Source: Sphingobacterium sp. UBA7855 (lineage in GTDB: Bacteria; Bacteroidota; Bacteroidia; Sphingobacteriales; Sphingobacteriaceae). From it: 64,000 nt of DNA. The stretch lies in assembly GCA_002500745.1 (NCBI GenBank), contig DLST01000018.1, positions 503,836 through 567,835 of the forward strand, given 5' to 3'. Position numbers and translations under genes: made by a program. The number at the start of each line of letters is the position of its first letter. Within the stretch, counting starts at the first letter, position 1. Positions 1 to 8,871 of this stretch are shown here, in pieces. The notes below the pieces were generated by a model that worked only from the letters and a program-made list of their open reading frames with translations, was not told the origin of the DNA and ran no database searches.

Positions 1-1030
1 CGCTGTATTGACAGTAAATGACATTGCGTTCTTGAAAACATTAAAGCCCGAAAAAACGAAATCTTTTGAAATTGGAACGGAATGGCGCATGTGGAACAAT
101 CGTTTGAATGTGGATGTTACGTACTACAAAACAAACACAACGAACCAGTTCTTCAAAGTCGCTGCGAGCCAAGCTTCGTTAAACCAACAGTATGCAATTA
201 ATGCCGGTGACATTCAAAACCAAGGGGTAGAGGCGTTGGTATCATTGGATGCGATCAAAAATGAGGATTTTAAATGGACAACAAGTATCAACTTCACCTA
301 CAATAAAAACAAGATAAAAAAGCTAGCTGATGCTGTTCCTGAGTTTAGTTTAACTGGTGAAAATCAAAACAACTTTGCTTCCAAACTTGAGGTAGGCGGT
401 TCTTTTGGCGATATCTATGGACAGGATTTTGTACGGGATGCTGAAGGAAGGATTATTATTTCAGAAGATGGTATTCCTCAAAAAACCAACGCTTATACTA
501 AGCTAGGAAATTCGAATCCAATTTGGCAAATGGGCTGGAACAATAGTTTCAATTATAAAAACTTCAATTTAAGTTTCTTGATTGACGGCAAGTTTAATTA
601 CGAGGTAATGTCAATTACACAATCTGTCATGGATGGTTATGGCGTATCAGAAGCAACTGGAGCCGCTCGTGCAAATGGTGGCGTTGCCGTAAACGGTGTT
701 ACACCGAATGGAACTCCTGTTGCTGTCGTCGATGCAGAGAAATGGTACACATTAACAGGAGGTATAGGTCCTGTCAGTAGCCAATACATTTACGATGGAA
801 CGGTCGTGAGACTGCGTGAATTGACTTTCGGCTATGACTTCAATATTAAAGACAGTTTCTTCAAAAAATTGCGCGTCAATGCTGTAGGAAGAAACCTATT
901 CTACATTTCTAAAAAGGCTCCATTTGACCCTGAAGTAACGATGTCAACAGGCAATTCGCTGAGTGGTGTAGATATCTTTATGATGCCTGCAACCCGCAAT
1001 TACGGACTTACACTAAATGCAACTTTCTAA
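1..1030 (+). CDS. SusC/RagA TonB-linked outer-membrane receptor, 3' part
   Basis: This is the C-terminal third of a SusC-type TonB-dependent transporter; the frame is open to the left edge of the window, so the plug and the start lie outside. What remains is the beta-barrel: alternating aromatic/polar strands and a typical closing strand, NYGLTLNATF, whose terminal Phe is the usual barrel signal. The motifs LKPEKTKSFEIGTEW near the left edge and VVRLRELTFGYDF near the end are typical of this family. The next gene is a SusD partner, so the pair probably imports an oligosaccharide or peptide across the outer membrane. The substrate cannot be read from this piece. Confidence 0.93.
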   Translation, partial: AVLTVNDIAFLKTLKPEKTKSFEIGTEWRMWNNRLNVDVTYYKTNTTNQFFKVAASQASLNQQYAINAGDIQNQGVEALVSLDAIKNEDFKWTTSINFTYNKNKIKKLADAVPEFSLTGENQNNFASKLEVGGSFGDIYGQDFVRDAEGRIIISEDGIPQKTNAYTKLGNSNPIWQMGWNNSFNYKNFNLSFLIDGKFNYEVMSITQSVMDGYGVSEATGAARANGGVAVNGVTPNGTPVAVVDAEKWYTLTGGIGPVSSQYIYDGTVVRLRELTFGYDFNIKDSFFKKLRVNAVGRNLFYISKKAPFDPEVTMSTGNSLSGVDIFMMPATRNYGLTLNATF

Positions 1031-1040
1031 ACGATCAACA

Positions 1041-2711
1041 ATGAATTTTAATATCAAATATATATCCAAATTCTCCCTGGCCATGTTACTTCTTGGAGGA
1101 ACGATGACCAGCTGTACAAAGAATTTTGAGGATTACAACAAAAACAATATTGGGCTTACAGATGAAGATTTAAAGGGGGACGGACAAGATCTTGTGCTTT
1201 TTTTAAAAAATGCACAAATGTCTATTTACAATTTCTCTGGTGCGGGAGACCCTAATTCTTATCAAGTACAACAAAATCTGAATGCAGACGTCTTTTCGGG
1301 CTATTTCATGTCTCCTACGCCGTTTAATAGCGGTCAGAACAACCTGAATTATGCAATGGTAAATGGCTGGAACGGTGAACCATTTAAAGTGCTTTATCTT
1401 AACGTTATTAAATCCATTGAAAAATTAAAAAGCAATGGCCTTGCAGAGACCTATCCAGCACTATGGGGTTCAGCATTAGTGATCAAAGTGGAAGCGGCGA
1501 GCCGTGTTACAGATATCTATGGTCCTATTCCATATAGTAAAGTAGGCACCTCCAATACCGTTCCATACGACAAACAATCCGATGTATATGCTGCTTTCTT
1601 CAAAGAGCTCGATGAGGCTGTAACCGCGTTGAAATCGTACAAAGCAGATAGTCCAATGGCTGCTAAAATCGATCAGATCGATCTTGTATTTCCGAATACT
1701 GATAATCAGGTCAGATTTGCAAATTGGTTGAAAATTGCCAATTCACTTCGCCTGCGTTTGGCAATGCGTTTGGTTAAAGTCGATGCTGCTTTAGCAAAAA
1801 CACAAGCCGAAAAAGCATTGGATCCAGCAAATGGTGGTGTATTGGAAAGTAACACCGAAAACTTCAAGATCACTATACCGGCGGATGGAACCTACAGCAA
1901 CCCGCTTTGGTTTATTTCCAAAAACTGGGCCGATACCCGTATCAATGCGACGCTTTCTTCCTATATGACAGGATTGAACGACCCGCGTATCTCTAAATAC
2001 ATGGCACCTGTCATTAAAGATGCAACAACAACGGCGTTCGCTGGTAAATACATTGGAATCCGTGCAGGTGCAGATGGTATCGAAAAAGACAAATACCAAA
2101 AGCTATCGGCATTGAATACCGAGGGTACAACACCAACTTTCGTGGCAACAACAGCACCGGTATTAATGACCGCAGCTGAGGTTTACTTCCTTCGTGCGGA
2201 AGCAGCATTGAGAGGTTGGAACAATGCCGGTGGAACAGCGCAATCACTTTATGAAAAAGGAGTGGAAACTTCCTTTACGCAATGGGGTGTAACATCAGGA
2301 TTGAGCACTTACCTCAATGATAATACCAGTAAGGCTGCAGCTTACAAAGATCCTTTCAATGCGAAGAATAACGCCAATTCACCAAGCGCACTGACCATCA
2401 AATGGAATGAGGGTGCTACCAATGAAGAAAAATTGGAACGTATTATCACACAAAAATGGTTGGCGATCTTCCCTGAAGGACAAGAGGCTTGGAGTGAATT
2501 CCGCCGTACCGGTTATCCACGCCTATTCCCGGTTGTGGTCAACAATAGCGGTGGACTGATCGATACTAAAATACAGATCCGTCGCTTACCGTTCCCACAA
2601 AATGAATACAATACAAATGCAGCTGAAGTACAATCTGCAATCTCGTTGTTGGGCGGACCTGACAACGGCGGTACCAGACTTTGGTGGGATGTAAATAAGG
2701 GTAATTTCTAA
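1041..2711 (+). CDS. SusD/RagB-family nutrient-binding outer-membrane lipoprotein
   Basis: This is the surface substrate-binding partner of the SusC receptor just upstream. The protein from the ATG at 1041 is 556 residues. It opens with a lipoprotein signal peptide ending LGGTMTSC (lipidated Cys at residue 25), followed by a SusD-like helical domain (NFEDYNKNN, WGSALVIKVEAASRVTDIYG, LMTAAEVYFLRAEAALRGWN, late IITQKWLAIFPEGQEAW). An in-frame start exists at 1017, overlapping the SusC stop, but it puts eight extra residues before the signal peptide, so 1041 is preferred. The style matches the SusD-like_2 subfamily, often found with non-polysaccharide substrates. The two genes are almost certainly one transcript, ended by the hairpin at 2739. 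Confidence 0.93.
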   Translation: MNFNIKYISKFSLAMLLLGGTMTSCTKNFEDYNKNNIGLTDEDLKGDGQDLVLFLKNAQMSIYNFSGAGDPNSYQVQQNLNADVFSGYFMSPTPFNSGQNNLNYAMVNGWNGEPFKVLYLNVIKSIEKLKSNGLAETYPALWGSALVIKVEAASRVTDIYGPIPYSKVGTSNTVPYDKQSDVYAAFFKELDEAVTALKSYKADSPMAAKIDQIDLVFPNTDNQVRFANWLKIANSLRLRLAMRLVKVDAALAKTQAEKALDPANGGVLESNTENFKITIPADGTYSNPLWFISKNWADTRINATLSSYMTGLNDPRISKYMAPVIKDATTTAFAGKYIGIRAGADGIEKDKYQKLSALNTEGTTPTFVATTAPVLMTAAEVYFLRAEAALRGWNNAGGTAQSLYEKGVETSFTQWGVTSGLSTYLNDNTSKAAAYKDPFNAKNNANSPSALTIKWNEGATNEEKLERIITQKWLAIFPEGQEAWSEFRRTGYPRLFPVVVNNSGGLIDTKIQIRRLPFPQNEYNTNAAEVQSAISLLGGPDNGGTRLWWDVNKGNF

Positions 2712-2738
2712 TCAAGAGATCATCCGGGATAAATTCTC

Positions 2739-2775
2739 AAACGGGGCTATTCAAGTTTTGAATAGCCCCGTTTTT
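2739..2775. terminator. Rho-independent terminator after the SusC/SusD pair
   Basis: Perfect 16-bp stem (2739-2754 with 2758-2773) with core ACGGGGCTATTC, a very short loop and T-runs on both sides. It lies between convergent genes, so it probably works in both directions. Confidence 0.9.
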
Positions 2776-2846
2776 ATATAATTTTTACTGTCCTGTTCAA
2801 CGCAAGATCCCAATGTGGGAAGCGGGTCAATGATCCAGCGGGAATA

Positions 2847-4040
2847 CTAATATAAAAATCCGAATAACCATAGCGGAATCTTTGCGCCAAAACCTGTTTC
2901 TATACCATCTGCCGCAATCAAGTAACGATCGGTATCTCGAACCTGCTGACTACCTTTATTTTTACCGCCCACTTCGATATGAACCTGCTCGACTAAAAAG
3001 TCGCCAGTCTGCGGTTCGGATACTTCCAGCCCTGCATGAAGCAATTGATTCAATAAAAAAGTTTCCCGTAGATTTCCTTGGTTTGGATCTGGGTGAATTG
3101 CATAAGAAAGGTTCGTATTTTCCAAGAAAAGTTTGTCCGGCTTTTGTAGCCGCGATACGCCTTTCCCTTGTGCGGATAAAACATTTAAGAGTCCTGCGTC
3201 CTTCAATTGATAGATGTATTCTAATATGCGATCTCTGGAAATATCCATTTTGGCTGCTAAGGCGGAAATATTAGGCTTGAAAGGAGCGGATTCTGCTATT
3301 ACTGCTAATAAGCGTTTTACTTTCACAGCCGTACCAGCATTGTAAGACGCAATGTAAGCAAGATCAATATCAACGACCGCACCTATAATTTGCTCTAGTT
3401 TAGGCAAATATTCGTTTTCACCTTCGGTAAATATAGGCAGATAACCCGATCGCAGATACTTTGCAAATAGTGGCAGCGGTCTTATGGAGGAAGTAATATT
3501 CACACTGATCTCGCGATGTTGCTTTTGAATGTCTTCAAATGTTATCGGAGAGAATGAGGCCACTCCCGAGAACTGGAGATATTCTCTAAAAGAGAGTCCT
3601 GCCAATGTATAGCTCACCACTCGCCTGCTTAAATCGGCTTGACCACGATAGATGTCTAAAGCCGATGATGCCGAAAATATAACGCGCATACCGGGAATCC
3701 CATCATAAATATTTTTGAGTTCCCTGGACCAGTTAGGATACTTATGTACTTCATCAATCAGAAGGAGTTGCCCCCCCTGTTGATACCAATCCATTGCAGT
3801 ATCTAATAAACTATGGTTGTAAAACCAGGTATGATCAGCGGTAATATAGAGACTTTTATCTTTTAATGCGCCCAGGTCATATTTCATATGCTGCAATAAA
3901 ATCGTCGTCTTACCTGCCCCACGTGCACCTTTGATCCCTATCATCCGTTGATTCCAGTTAATTTTTTCATGAAGGTATCTCCTGAAATCATTGTTGATGC
4001 CCTGCAAAAGAATATCTTGAAAATTGATCAAAGTTTCCAT
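2847..4040 (-). CDS. DUF4143-type AAA ATPase
   Basis: 397-residue AAA+ ATPase of the class common in Bacteroidota accessory DNA (AAA_14 plus DUF4143). Walker A is GARGAGKTT at residues 38-46 and Walker B is LLLIDE at 92-97, followed by VHKYPNWSRELKNIYD. The middle part has a winged-helix-like segment (ISALAAKMDISRDRILEYI), and the C-terminus carries an E-V-GGK pattern (HIEVGGKNKG) that resembles the degenerate PD-(D/E)XK fold of DUF4143. The biological role of these proteins is not established. The gene stands alone between two opposite-strand genes, and tandem palindromes precede it (4075-4126). A broken relative lies at 14839-15961. Confidence 0.88.
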   Translation of the reverse strand: METLINFQDILLQGINNDFRRYLHEKINWNQRMIGIKGARGAGKTTILLQHMKYDLGALKDKSLYITADHTWFYNHSLLDTAMDWYQQGGQLLLIDEVHKYPNWSRELKNIYDGIPGMRVIFSASSALDIYRGQADLSRRVVSYTLAGLSFREYLQFSGVASFSPITFEDIQKQHREISVNITSSIRPLPLFAKYLRSGYLPIFTEGENEYLPKLEQIIGAVVDIDLAYIASYNAGTAVKVKRLLAVIAESAPFKPNISALAAKMDISRDRILEYIYQLKDAGLLNVLSAQGKGVSRLQKPDKLFLENTNLSYAIHPDPNQGNLRETFLLNQLLHAGLEVSEPQTGDFLVEQVHIEVGGKNKGSQQVRDTDRYLIAADGIETGFGAKIPLWLFGFLY

Positions 4041-4058
4041 ATTGTCGTTTCTTTATTA

Positions 4059-4066
4059 CAAAAATA
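4059..4066 (-). promoter_or_regulatory. Promoter -7 box of the DUF4143 ATPase
   Basis: On the minus strand this reads TATTTTTG, matching the Bacteroidota -7 consensus TAnnTTTG, 18 nt upstream of the ATG. The palindrome copy at 4075-4093 covers the expected -33 region. Confidence 0.55.
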
Positions 4067-4074
4067 ACTAAATT

Positions 4075-4126
4075 TTGTTGTTTTAAAACTACATTTTTAC
4101 CAACATATTGTTGTTTCAAACCTACA
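4075..4126. repeat. Two tandem imperfect palindromes upstream of the ATPase gene
   Basis: Two 19-bp copies at 4075-4093 and 4108-4126 (TTGTTGTTTTAAAACTACA and TTGTTGTTTCAAACCTACA, 17 of 19 identical) start 33 bp apart. Each is close to a palindrome centred on GTTTTAAAAC or GTTTCAAACC. They sit over or just upstream of the promoter, so they look like operator sites. A similar arrangement with a different sequence precedes the broken ATPase at 15974-16067. Confidence 0.6.
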
Positions 4127-4248
4127 ATCTAAGGAAAATTATGCGCAATAGAGTTCAAAATCAAATTTCTCTTAACAAAAATTTAGTGGAGATCTTGTAG
4201 CAGAAATCAAAAACTACCCGTTTAGTTAAAAAACCAAAAAAACCAAAC

Positions 4249-4962
4249 ATGAAGAAAGCAATCTTTATACTCCCGATTATTGGATTTATACTTTTCCTTG
4301 CCTGTTCGAAAGACAATTCTAAATCTTACGAGTATTGGAATGAGCAAGTCAATGCAAAAGCCAAGGAACTTAACACGTTGCTTGAATCTGTTCCCTGTAC
4401 AAATATTGAAGAGTTTGAAATTGTACAGCATCCATATTATACATATTTCCTAGTGCATTCTTCACTAAAAAACCAATTCGAAAAATTGAAGCTCGAATTA
4501 GATCATTATCAAGATGAGCGAAATAAAGCAGCTGAACGTGAAGGTATATTTACTCCAGTGCTCCAAAACTCATTTATGCCAGCTCCCAATCCGCCGCTGG
4601 GAAAATATTGTCATAATGGTAAAGCGAAGCTCCGGTTTGCAAACGATCTATCCCTTGCGGAAATCAATATAGAACTTCCCAAACGATACAAGGAGCTGCA
4701 AGAGTTCTATAAAGATGTGTCCTGTTCGAATCCAAACGATTGGACCAGCTATTTTTTACGCACAGGCTGCTGTATGGAAGGAATTGCGGTACACAAAACC
4801 ATTCGATCAACCGAGATGAAAGAAAAAATAGCGCTCTATAACCGTCTCATGGAGAACAAGCTGCGTTTGGAGAAAACAACCTGTCAAGGCGGCTGTGCAA
4901 ATATGGCCAGACCAGTTCAATGCAAGGATGGAAAACCTTTTGTAGAAGTATATAAATCGTAA
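4249..4962 (+). CDS. Cysteine-rich lipoprotein of unknown function
   Basis: 237 residues with a clear lipoprotein signal peptide (FILFLAC, Cys 19). The mature part is predicted mainly helical and charged, with several further cysteines, including a CC pair (RTGCCMEG) and TTCQGGCANM near the C-terminus. Even numbers of cysteines in an envelope protein suggest disulfides. I do not recognise the family. The gene sits 37 bp before recG on the same strand, but recG has its own plausible promoter box, so the two may not share a transcript. No catalytic motif is visible. Confidence 0.75.
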   Translation: MKKAIFILPIIGFILFLACSKDNSKSYEYWNEQVNAKAKELNTLLESVPCTNIEEFEIVQHPYYTYFLVHSSLKNQFEKLKLELDHYQDERNKAAEREGIFTPVLQNSFMPAPNPPLGKYCHNGKAKLRFANDLSLAEINIELPKRYKELQEFYKDVSCSNPNDWTSYFLRTGCCMEGIAVHKTIRSTEMKEKIALYNRLMENKLRLEKTTCQGGCANMARPVQCKDGKPFVEVYKS

Positions 4963-4998
4963 AAATTAAATTTTTCGTAATTTAGCCATTCAAGAAGA

Positions 4999-7104
4999 AT
5001 GGCTGAATTAAGTTTAATTACCCCCATAGAATACCTCAAAGGTGTAGGTCCACAAAAAGCAGATGTACTCAAAAAAGAGCTACAGGTGTTTACCATTGGT
5101 GATCTATTGACGCAATATCCTTTCCGTTATATCGACCGTACGGAGTTTCATAAAATCCGGAAACTTCATCCCGATATGATGGCGGCACAGGTACTGGGGC
5201 GATTGGTTTCGCTACAACTCGTGGGCGAGAAAAAAACGAAACGTCTTGTCGGTTCTTTCAAAGACGAAACGGGCTCCATGGAATTGGTCTGGTTCCAGTC
5301 CATCCCATGGCTCCAAAAATCATTAAAAGTCGGCTCAGCCTATATTATTTACGGCAAGCCGAGCGAATTCAATGGGCAGCTTTCCATTACGCATCCCGAA
5401 ATGGATTTATATAATCCGCAGGTTAAACAGATCGGCAACATGAGTTTACAGCCGGTGTATTCGTCGACAGAAAAACTCAAAAAGTTCAATCTAGATACCA
5501 AAGGGATCCAACGCTTGCAGCAAACTGCATTGGAAACCGTATTCCGTAGTATTGATGAATCGCTTCCCCAGAATGTGCTTGCTAAACATGGCCTCATTTC
5601 CAGGCAACAGGCGTTCGCTTCCATCCATTTTCCAAGCGATCAAAAGGAGCTGAACCAAGCCATCAAACGCATCAAATTTGAAGAGCTATTCTTTATTCAG
5701 CTCAAGCTGCTCAACAACAAGCAGCTGAATACACAGAAATTCAGAGGCCAGCGGTTCAATAAAGTCGGTGAAAAATTCAACACGTTCTTTAATGAACGTC
5801 TTCCATTCCCTTTGACAGGAGCGCAAAAGCGCGTTGTGAAGGAAATCCGTATGGATACCAATACAGGTGCACAGATGAACCGCCTGGTACAGGGCGATGT
5901 TGGATCCGGGAAAACGGTTGTTGCCCTCATGAGCATGTTGCTTGCTGTCGACAATGGATTTCAGGCCTGTATGATGGCTCCGACAGAAATCTTGGCGACC
6001 CAGCATTATCATGGACTTAAAGATCTTGTTGGCGACGATATTGTTACGATAAAGCTTCTCACTGGCTCCACTAGTACGAAAGAACGCCGTTTGATCCACC
6101 AGGCACTGGAAGATGGCAGCTTAAATATTTTAATTGGCACCCACGCCCTAATCGAGGACAAGGTAAAATTCAACAACCTGGGCTTCGTTGTTATTGACGA
6201 GCAGCACCGTTTTGGTGTAGAACAGCGGGCCAAACTCTGGCGCAAGAATGTCATTCCACCACACATGCTGGTCATGACAGCAACACCAATTCCACGGACA
6301 TTGGCGATGACCATGTACGGCGACTTGGACATCTCCGTGATAGACGAATTACCTGCGGGGCGTAAACCCATCAAGACTGTCCACTTTTTTGAAAGTTCGC
6401 GTTTGCGAATGTTTGGTTTTATGCGTGAGGAGATTGCCAAAGGCAGGCAGGTTTATGTAGTGTACCCGCTCATTAAGGAAAGCGAAAAACTTGATCTGAT
6501 ATATTTAGAAGCAGGACTAGAAAATTTGCAACGCGAATTTCCGCTACCTCAATACAAGGTCAGCATTGTTCATGGTAAAATGCCCGTAAAAGATAAGGAC
6601 TTTGAGATGCAGCGCTTTGTCAAACACGAAACGCAGATCATGGTTGCTACCACCGTTATTGAGGTCGGAGTGAATGTTCCCAATGCCTCGGTCATGGTCA
6701 TTGAAAATTCCGAACGTTTTGGGCTATCCCAGCTGCACCAATTGCGTGGCCGCGTGGGCCGTGGTGCTGAACAGTCTTTCTGTATCCTGATGTCGGGGAA
6801 TAAACTAAGCAAAGAAGGACGTTTAAGGCTGGATACCATGGTGCGCACCAACGATGGATTTGAAATTGCAGAAGTGGATCTGCAGCTTCGTGGGCCGGGC
6901 GATATATCCGGGACACAGCAGTCGGGTGTGCTTGACCTTAAAATGGCCAATCTGGCCACCGATCAAGCGTTGCTAACGGAATGCCGCAACACAGTCATTG
7001 AAATCTTCAACGAAGATCCAACACTCCAGAGCGAAAAAAATCAGTTGCTCCGAAGCTTCCTCGCAAGAAAATCAGATGGCATTGCCTGGGACAAGATTTC
7101 TTAA
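4999..7104 (+). CDS. recG: ATP-dependent DNA helicase RecG
   Basis: 701 residues, the usual RecG length. It remodels stalled replication forks and branch-migrates Holliday junctions. The N-terminal wedge/OB domain begins with the typical LKGVGPQKADVLKKEL. The helicase core follows: Walker A GDVGSGKT near residue 299, DEQH box near 400, then TATPIPRTLAMTMYGDLD and the QLRGRVGRG motif VI. The Walker A context (RLVQGDVGSGKTVVAL) and the end of the protein (DISGTQQSGVLDLKMANL) are RecG signatures that set it apart from Mfd at 52.9 kb. A TAATTTAG box at 4978-4985, 13 nt before the ATG, could be its -7 element. Confidence 0.97.
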   Translation: MAELSLITPIEYLKGVGPQKADVLKKELQVFTIGDLLTQYPFRYIDRTEFHKIRKLHPDMMAAQVLGRLVSLQLVGEKKTKRLVGSFKDETGSMELVWFQSIPWLQKSLKVGSAYIIYGKPSEFNGQLSITHPEMDLYNPQVKQIGNMSLQPVYSSTEKLKKFNLDTKGIQRLQQTALETVFRSIDESLPQNVLAKHGLISRQQAFASIHFPSDQKELNQAIKRIKFEELFFIQLKLLNNKQLNTQKFRGQRFNKVGEKFNTFFNERLPFPLTGAQKRVVKEIRMDTNTGAQMNRLVQGDVGSGKTVVALMSMLLAVDNGFQACMMAPTEILATQHYHGLKDLVGDDIVTIKLLTGSTSTKERRLIHQALEDGSLNILIGTHALIEDKVKFNNLGFVVIDEQHRFGVEQRAKLWRKNVIPPHMLVMTATPIPRTLAMTMYGDLDISVIDELPAGRKPIKTVHFFESSRLRMFGFMREEIAKGRQVYVVYPLIKESEKLDLIYLEAGLENLQREFPLPQYKVSIVHGKMPVKDKDFEMQRFVKHETQIMVATTVIEVGVNVPNASVMVIENSERFGLSQLHQLRGRVGRGAEQSFCILMSGNKLSKEGRLRLDTMVRTNDGFEIAEVDLQLRGPGDISGTQQSGVLDLKMANLATDQALLTECRNTVIEIFNEDPTLQSEKNQLLRSFLARKSDGIAWDKIS

Positions 7105-7260
7105 CCGCATGTCATTTTCGAAATAAAAAACGGGGCCAACAAATAAACTAATAACGTATTTAAGTGAATAAACAGAGCGCAGTGGAATCTTAAGGCCGAT
7201 TATCAACATACATAGGATACGAATTGGTATTAATTAGCGTTTGAAGACAATTTAACTTTT

Positions 7261-7291
7261 TTGTATATAAAACCAAATTTATTTACTTTTG
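7261..7291 (+). promoter_or_regulatory. Promoter, TTG-N20-TACTTTTG
   Basis: TTG at 7261-7263 and a perfect TAnnTTTG box (TACTTTTG) at 7284-7291 with 20 nt between them, as in the Bacteroidota housekeeping promoter. Transcription would start near 7297, far upstream of hflX at 7621. Confidence 0.65.
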
Positions 7292-7343
7292 CATCATTAT
7301 GAACATGATATAGAAAAATATCCCTTCTTTTACTAGGCAAAAG

Positions 7344-7472
7344 ATGGCGACCGAACGCTTACATATTTTGAGTTGCCCTGGTAAGCAAATCACAGGAAAT
7401 TTATTGGTTAATGGAGAATTATGTCATAATCGGCATCAGTCTTGTGTGGTGTACAAATACATAAATTCTTAA
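7344..7472 (+). CDS. Possible 42-residue peptide in the hflX leader
   Basis: An ATG-initiated frame of 42 codons lies about 47 nt after the predicted transcription start. The product begins MATERLHILSCPGKQ and contains three cysteines. There is no clear ribosome binding site, no domain and no hydrophobic segment. It could be a chance frame in an untranslated leader; conservation of the frame in relatives would decide. Confidence 0.2.
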   Translation: MATERLHILSCPGKQITGNLLVNGELCHNRHQSCVVYKYINS

Positions 7473-7620
7473 ATTTACCTTTTCAAACAAACATCGAGCT
7501 TTCGGGCTCATTGAACAATAATTAAAAAAGTGAATGAATAACAAGAGTTAGGTAATAAATAGCTTGCACAGCACTGTTCAATCACCTTTCGATTTCACTT
7601 AAAAGACTTAATAGTACAAA

Positions 7621-8811
7621 ATGGCCAGATTTAAAATACACGATACAGCTATAAAACCCGAAACAGCCGTCTTGGTGAGTGTCATCACCCCAAGCGTAAC
7701 GGAAACAAAAGCAAAGGAATATTTGGAGGAACTTGAATTTTTGGTGCAGACTGCCGGTGGGGAGACCAAAGGCATGTTTACACAAAAACTGGGTTTTCCT
7801 GACCGAGCTACATTTGTGGGCAGTGGAAAGCTGGAAGAAATAAAAGCATATGTCGAAGCCGAGGAAATTGACATCGTTGTTTTCGACGATGAGCTTTCAC
7901 CTTCACAATTGCGTAATATTGAAAAAGAACTGAAACGCAAAATATTGGACCGCTCCAATCTCATCCTGGACATCTTTGCCCGACATGCCAAAACCGCACA
8001 GGCGAAGACACAGGTGGAATTGGCACAGCTGCAATACCTTTTACCTCGTTTGACCCGTATGTGGACCCACTTGGAACGTCAGCGCGGGGGTATTGGTATG
8101 CGTGGTCCGGGTGAGTCACAGATTGAAACCGATAGACGGATCATCCTGGACAAAATTTCTTTGTTCAAAGAACGCCTAAAAGCAATCGACAAGCAAAACG
8201 AGACGCAGCGGAAAAACCGTGGTGAGATGATCCGTGTAGCCCTTGTAGGTTATACCAATGTCGGAAAATCGACAATCATGAATATGATTTCCAAGTCTGA
8301 CGTACTGATCGAGAATAAACTTTTTGCTACACTCGACACTACAGTTCGCAAAGTTGTGATCGACAACCTCCCCTTCCTGCTTTCAGATACCGTTGGTTTT
8401 ATCCGTAAACTACCACACCATTTGGTGGAATGTTTCAAATCCACATTGGATGAAGTTCGGGAAGCCGATGTCCTGATCCACGTAGTCGACATTTCACATC
8501 CGAATTTTGAAGATCATATCCAGGCGGTAAACGAAACATTGAAGGACCTTAAAGCGCTGGACAAACCGGTGATTACGGTGTTCAACAAAATTGACCTTTA
8601 TAAACCGGCTGTCGAAGAAGGACACGATGGCGAGGAGATCGAGGTCACGTTGGATGATTTCCGCAAATCATGGATGGCAAAAAATTCAGACCCGGCGATC
8701 TTCCTGTCAGCAACAAATAAAACGAATATCGAAGAGTTCAAACAAAAACTTTACGATATCATTGTGAAGATGCACAATGAACGTTACCCATACAATAACT
8801 TATTGTATTAA
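7621..8811 (+). CDS. hflX: Ribosome-associated GTPase HflX
   Basis: 396 residues. HflX binds the 50S subunit and splits or rescues stalled ribosomes. The N-terminal HflX domain contains GKLEEIKAYV and LAQLQYLLPRLTRMW; a glycine-rich linker RGGIGMRGPGESQIETDRR leads into the GTPase domain. G1 is GYTNVGKST (residues 210-218), G3 is DTVGFIRKLPHHLVE and G4 is NKID. The ATG at 7621 has no strong Shine-Dalgarno, normal for this phylum. It is followed by a terminator hairpin at 8827-8855 that separates it from lipB. Confidence 0.96.
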   Translation: MARFKIHDTAIKPETAVLVSVITPSVTETKAKEYLEELEFLVQTAGGETKGMFTQKLGFPDRATFVGSGKLEEIKAYVEAEEIDIVVFDDELSPSQLRNIEKELKRKILDRSNLILDIFARHAKTAQAKTQVELAQLQYLLPRLTRMWTHLERQRGGIGMRGPGESQIETDRRIILDKISLFKERLKAIDKQNETQRKNRGEMIRVALVGYTNVGKSTIMNMISKSDVLIENKLFATLDTTVRKVVIDNLPFLLSDTVGFIRKLPHHLVECFKSTLDEVREADVLIHVVDISHPNFEDHIQAVNETLKDLKALDKPVITVFNKIDLYKPAVEEGHDGEEIEVTLDDFRKSWMAKNSDPAIFLSATNKTNIEEFKQKLYDIIVKMHNERYPYNNLLY

Positions 8812-8826
8812 TTTTGACAAATAACC

Positions 8827-8855
8827 CTGTGAATGGGCCTCATGCCCATTCACAG
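8827..8855 (+). terminator. Terminator hairpin after hflX
   Basis: Perfect 12-bp stem CTGTGAATGGGC / GCCCATTCACAG with loop CTCAT, followed by TTTAAAAAAA. An ATG at 8833 lies inside the stem, which argues that lipB starts later, at 8872. Confidence 0.75.
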
Positions 8856-8871
8856 TTTAAAAAAATACGAA

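Larger units (their letters stand above)
7105..7620. other. 516-bp gene-free stretch between recG and hflX
   Basis: No gene of normal size is visible on either strand. A good promoter lies at 7261-7291, so about 320 nt of RNA would precede hflX. Inside that RNA is a 42-codon open frame (7344-7472) and a small hairpin, GAGC-N6-GCTC, near 7497-7510. No recognised small RNA (tmRNA, RNase P RNA, SRP RNA) matches. It may be a long hflX leader or an independent small RNA. Confidence 0.5.

Noticed and set aside
7297..7620. The hflX leader as a 6S RNA or tmRNA.
   Set aside because: No tmRNA-like ends or tag frame and no extended rod with a central bubble could be made by eye, so I left it as unexplained.
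8833..8871. An earlier ATG for lipB at 8833.
   Set aside because: It lies inside the stem of the hflX terminator and adds residues not seen in LipB proteins.
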